This document shows positions 61,976 through 64,000 of a stretch of DNA of 64,000 nt, in pieces. Source of the DNA: Allofranklinella schreckenbergeri (GTDB lineage Bacteria; Pseudomonadota; Gammaproteobacteria; Burkholderiales; Burkholderiaceae_C); contig NZ_RDQM01000004.1 of NCBI RefSeq assembly GCF_003703475.1, positions 62,001-126,000 on the forward strand. Direction: 5' to 3'. Within the stretch, counting starts at the first letter, position 1, and the number at the start of each line of letters is the position of its first letter. Position numbers and translations under genes: made by a program. Below the pieces are notes generated by a model. The model did no database searches. It was not told where the DNA came from and worked only from the letters and a program-made list of their open reading frames with translations.

Positions 61976-63040
61976 GCGCAGCGTCTCACTCGGCGTTTCG
62001 CCATAGCGCTTTTTGTACTCCTGGCTGAAGCGCCCCATGTGGGCAAAGCCCCAGCGCAAAGCCACGCCGGCCACGCTGGCCGAATCGGCGCTGCCAAGCT
62101 CATGGCGCGCACGCTCCATGCGCACATCACGCAGGTAACGCATGGGGCTGACGCCCAGAAACTCCTTGAATCCCGCATAGAGGCTGCGCACGCTCACCCC
62201 GGCTTCCTGCGCCAATTGCTCCGCGCTCAGAGGTTCGTGGGCATAGGCCTGCACAAAAGCCTGGGCGCGGCGGATATGGCGCGGCAGCACGGCGCTGCGG
62301 CGCTGCGGCTGCGCCTGCCAGTGGTTGTGGGCGTGGGTGGAAAGCAGCACCGAGGCCGCCAATTGCTCGATCTGCGCCAGCACCAGCTTGTGCTGCGTCA
62401 AATCCGGCGTCTGCTGCGCGCACTCGGTCAGGTACGACAACAGGCTGCACCACGGCGCGCATTCGCGCCAGCGAAACCCCAGCTCGAAATGCAAAGGCCG
62501 ATGCAGCTTGTGGCCCAAATGGCCCACCAGCGTGCGCTCCACCAGCGAGCGCGACAGCCGCAGCATGAGCTGGTCGTTGCCGCTATGCCAGCGCATATGG
62601 CTGGCCTCTTGCGGGCTGAGCACGCTGGCCAGCTCGGGACCGGAATCGATGCTTTGCCTGCCAATGGCGATATGGGCATGGCCTGCCAGCGGCATTTGCA
62701 CCAGAAAAAAATCCTCCAGCTCGCCAGGCTGAATCTGCACGGTGGCGCCATAGCGCAAGCGGCTGAGCGACAGCTCGCCCAGAGCGACGTGGTGCATGCG
62801 CGCATCCAGGCGCTCGCCCAGCGTGGTTTGCGTCAGCGCATGCGGGCGCATGACGCGCCCGACCGCAGCGCGCGTCTCCTCCAAATCGGCGGAGGCAAAC
62901 AAAAGATGCTCTGGCGCGTTGAAAAAGCGTTCAATGGTGGCGATGGGAGCGCTAACCCCTCGGGCATGGGCCGTGGGGCATGGCGGCTGTGCTGGGGTCA
63001 CGGGAGCTGCCTCCTCTTGTGGCTGTCGGGTAGCGGCCAT
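61967..63040 (-). CDS. AraC-family transcriptional regulator
   Basis: 357-residue AraC/XylS regulator. The C-terminal two helix-turn-helix units are clear: LSAEQLAQEAGVSVRSLYAGF and then SVAGVALRWGFAHMGRFSQEYKK, ending GETPSETLRRR. The N-terminal 200 residues form a cupin-like sensor of the AraC-binding type (VQIQPGELEDFFLVQMPL). It faces the monooxygenase cluster and is the obvious candidate activator, with an aromatic compound as ligand; this is inferred from position only. The first 30 residues are Ala/Pro-rich, so the true start could be further in. Confidence 0.88.
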   Translation of the reverse strand: MAATRQPQEEAAPVTPAQPPCPTAHARGVSAPIATIERFFNAPEHLLFASADLEETRAAVGRVMRPHALTQTTLGERLDARMHHVALGELSLSRLRYGATVQIQPGELEDFFLVQMPLAGHAHIAIGRQSIDSGPELASVLSPQEASHMRWHSGNDQLMLRLSRSLVERTLVGHLGHKLHRPLHFELGFRWRECAPWCSLLSYLTECAQQTPDLTQHKLVLAQIEQLAASVLLSTHAHNHWQAQPQRRSAVLPRHIRRAQAFVQAYAHEPLSAEQLAQEAGVSVRSLYAGFKEFLGVSPMRYLRDVRMERARHELGSADSASVAGVALRWGFAHMGRFSQEYKKRYGETPSETLRRR

Positions 63041-63222
63041 CCTAGCGTTGGCACTGGCCTTTGGCGTTAGAGGGAAACCCGCGTTTTGGCCTGCAAATCA
63101 TCCACTTTTGGCATGCGCTATCCGTTTTTGGCAGCTAGAGCGTTTCATGAACTTTGCATCCTTGAAGCCGCCCCAAATCCCGCCCGGCAAAGGCCGTAGG
63201 CGATACGCTCTATGATCCCCCC

Positions 63223-63741
63223 ATGCGACTGCCCACCCTCTCCCGCCCCCCTGCCCCGGACCGGCCCCGAAGCCCGCGCGAGCGTTCGGCCCGTCTGGCC
63301 GTGTTGGGCGTGTTGTGGGGACTGCTCTCCCTCCTGGCTGCAACGCAGTTTGAATTCGACTGGCTGGCGCGCGAGATGCAGGCATGGCGCTCGCCGCCAG
63401 CGCAGCAGCCTCCACCAGCACCGCAACAGGAGCCGTTAACTGCATCTTCCATCACTTGGGCAGGGAGCTCTCACACGTACGCCGTTCGTACGCCCAGCCC
63501 CAACACACCACCGCCAACACACCCTGCCTGGAACTGGGCCGCTAAAGCTTTGGGCACGTTGGCTGTCGCATTTGCGCTGGCGGGCTTGTGGCGGCAGGAA
63601 CACTGGCGCGCTGTCATGCTGGCACTCGCCTTGGGGGTGGGTGGCATCGCGTTTCACGGGGTGTACACGTTGGCCTCGGCGATCTTGCCGCTAATCGCCC
63701 TCCTGCTGCTCATCGGCGCCTTTTTGGGCATGCTGGGCTAG
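63223..63741 (+). CDS. Membrane protein of unknown function
   Basis: 172-residue predicted inner-membrane protein with three hydrophobic segments: about residues 24-41 (LAVLGVLWGLLSLLAA), 110-123 (LGTLAVAFALAGLW) and a long one from 132 to the end (MLALALGVGGIAFHGVYTLAS and LPLIALLLLIGAFLGML). A Pro/Gln-rich periplasmic or cytoplasmic loop joins the first two. No domain is recognised. It diverges from the AraC gene and is followed 30 bp later by a TPR gene on the same strand. Confidence 0.6.
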   Translation: MRLPTLSRPPAPDRPRSPRERSARLAVLGVLWGLLSLLAATQFEFDWLAREMQAWRSPPAQQPPPAPQQEPLTASSITWAGSSHTYAVRTPSPNTPPPTHPAWNWAAKALGTLAVAFALAGLWRQEHWRAVMLALALGVGGIAFHGVYTLASAILPLIALLLLIGAFLGMLG

Positions 63742-63771
63742 CACATCACGCAAAAGGAAAGGCAGGGCAGG

Positions 63772-64000
63772 ATGCGCTTGAGCAAGAAAGTGGTGAGCCG
63801 GACAGAGGAGCTGATCCACGATGGCGATTACGCAGGCGCGCTGGCGTTGGTGGATGGTTTGCTGGCTGGCAGCCCGCAAGTGCCTGCCCTGCACTGGTAC
63901 CGCAGCCGCTGCCTGATGGGCCTGCACCGCCATGATGAAGCGCGCCAATGCCTCGCCAAGGTGTTGGAGGAGCGCCCCAATTTCGTGCCTGCCTTGATGG
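63772..64000 (+). CDS. TPR-repeat protein, truncated by window edge
   Basis: The frame opens with MRLSKKVVSRTEELIHDGDY and runs off the window after 76 residues. Two helical tetratricopeptide-like units are visible: DYAGALALVDGLLAGSP followed by ALHWYRSRCLMGLHRHDEA and then ARQCLAKVLEERPNFVPAL. The A/G-Y-A-P spacing fits TPR scaffolds. It is probably cotranscribed with the preceding membrane protein. Function and full length cannot be judged. Confidence 0.65.
   Translation, partial: MRLSKKVVSRTEELIHDGDYAGALALVDGLLAGSPQVPALHWYRSRCLMGLHRHDEARQCLAKVLEERPNFVPALM

Overview
The window is a 64 kb chromosomal stretch from a high-GC betaproteobacterium, most likely Burkholderiales and probably Comamonadaceae. 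This is judged from the rimP-nusA-infB-rbfA-truB-typA order, the long Lys/Ala-rich RpoD and the general look of the proteins. No species can be named from sequence alone.

Region by region. 0-19 kb: housekeeping genes in small transcription units (plsY, acpS, a PLP dehydratase, nagZ, rluA-type gene, recQ, tRNA-Pro(GGG), a MerR regulator, trmJ, yigZ, GNAT and EamA genes, rpoD, ppk2, cytochrome b561, ubiA, TPP riboswitch plus thiC). 19-21.8 kb: glmS and a divergent Lrp/AsnC regulator. 21.8-32.7 kb: a complete type I-E CRISPR-Cas locus. All cas genes and the 20-repeat array lie on the minus strand in the order cas3, cse1, cse2, cas7e, cas5e, cas6e, cas1, cas2, leader, array. Between cas3 and cse1, on the plus strand, sit a two-repeat degenerate mini-CRISPR and a vapBC toxin-antitoxin pair. 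32.8-33.7 kb: an IS5-family (IS1031-like) element. 33.7-43.2 kb: the translation-factor operon rimP-nusA-infB-rbfA-truB, then a cold-shock/excalibur fusion gene, a macrodomain gene and typA. 43.5-54.9 kb: moeB/thiF-like, candidate sRNA, SDR, rapZ, recN, nadK, tsaD, der, a YafJ-like amidotransferase, oxyR and an RhtA-like exporter. 55-62 kb: ilvD, then an SDR, a StyA-like monooxygenase, a flavin reductase and a phytoene-desaturase-like oxidoreductase facing an AraC regulator. The window ends in a membrane protein and a truncated TPR protein.

The most interesting signal is the mini-CRISPR at 29164-29254. Read on the plus strand it would make one crRNA-like RNA with the same 5' handle (ATGAACCG) as the main array and two intact Cas6e-type stems. 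The first 11 spacer bases match a site in the cse1 promoter region, next to an AAG PAM, with a single mismatch at position 6, which Cascade does not read. This predicts a CreR-like guide with which Cascade represses its own operon, placed beside a toxin-antitoxin module.

A second signal is a family of at least 18 AT-rich, 65-85 bp repeats with inverted outer arms and a small GCC-GAAACAA-GGC core. They lie between transcription units at 0.5-19.2 kb and 45.4-58.3 kb and are absent from the 26 kb between. Some form gene 5' leaders without a Shine-Dalgarno sequence, and some encode the last residues of proteins. Other points of note are a 14-bp terminator-like hairpin at the cas3 start, a well-formed orphan sRNA candidate at 44384-44490, and terminators in front of rimP and ilvD.
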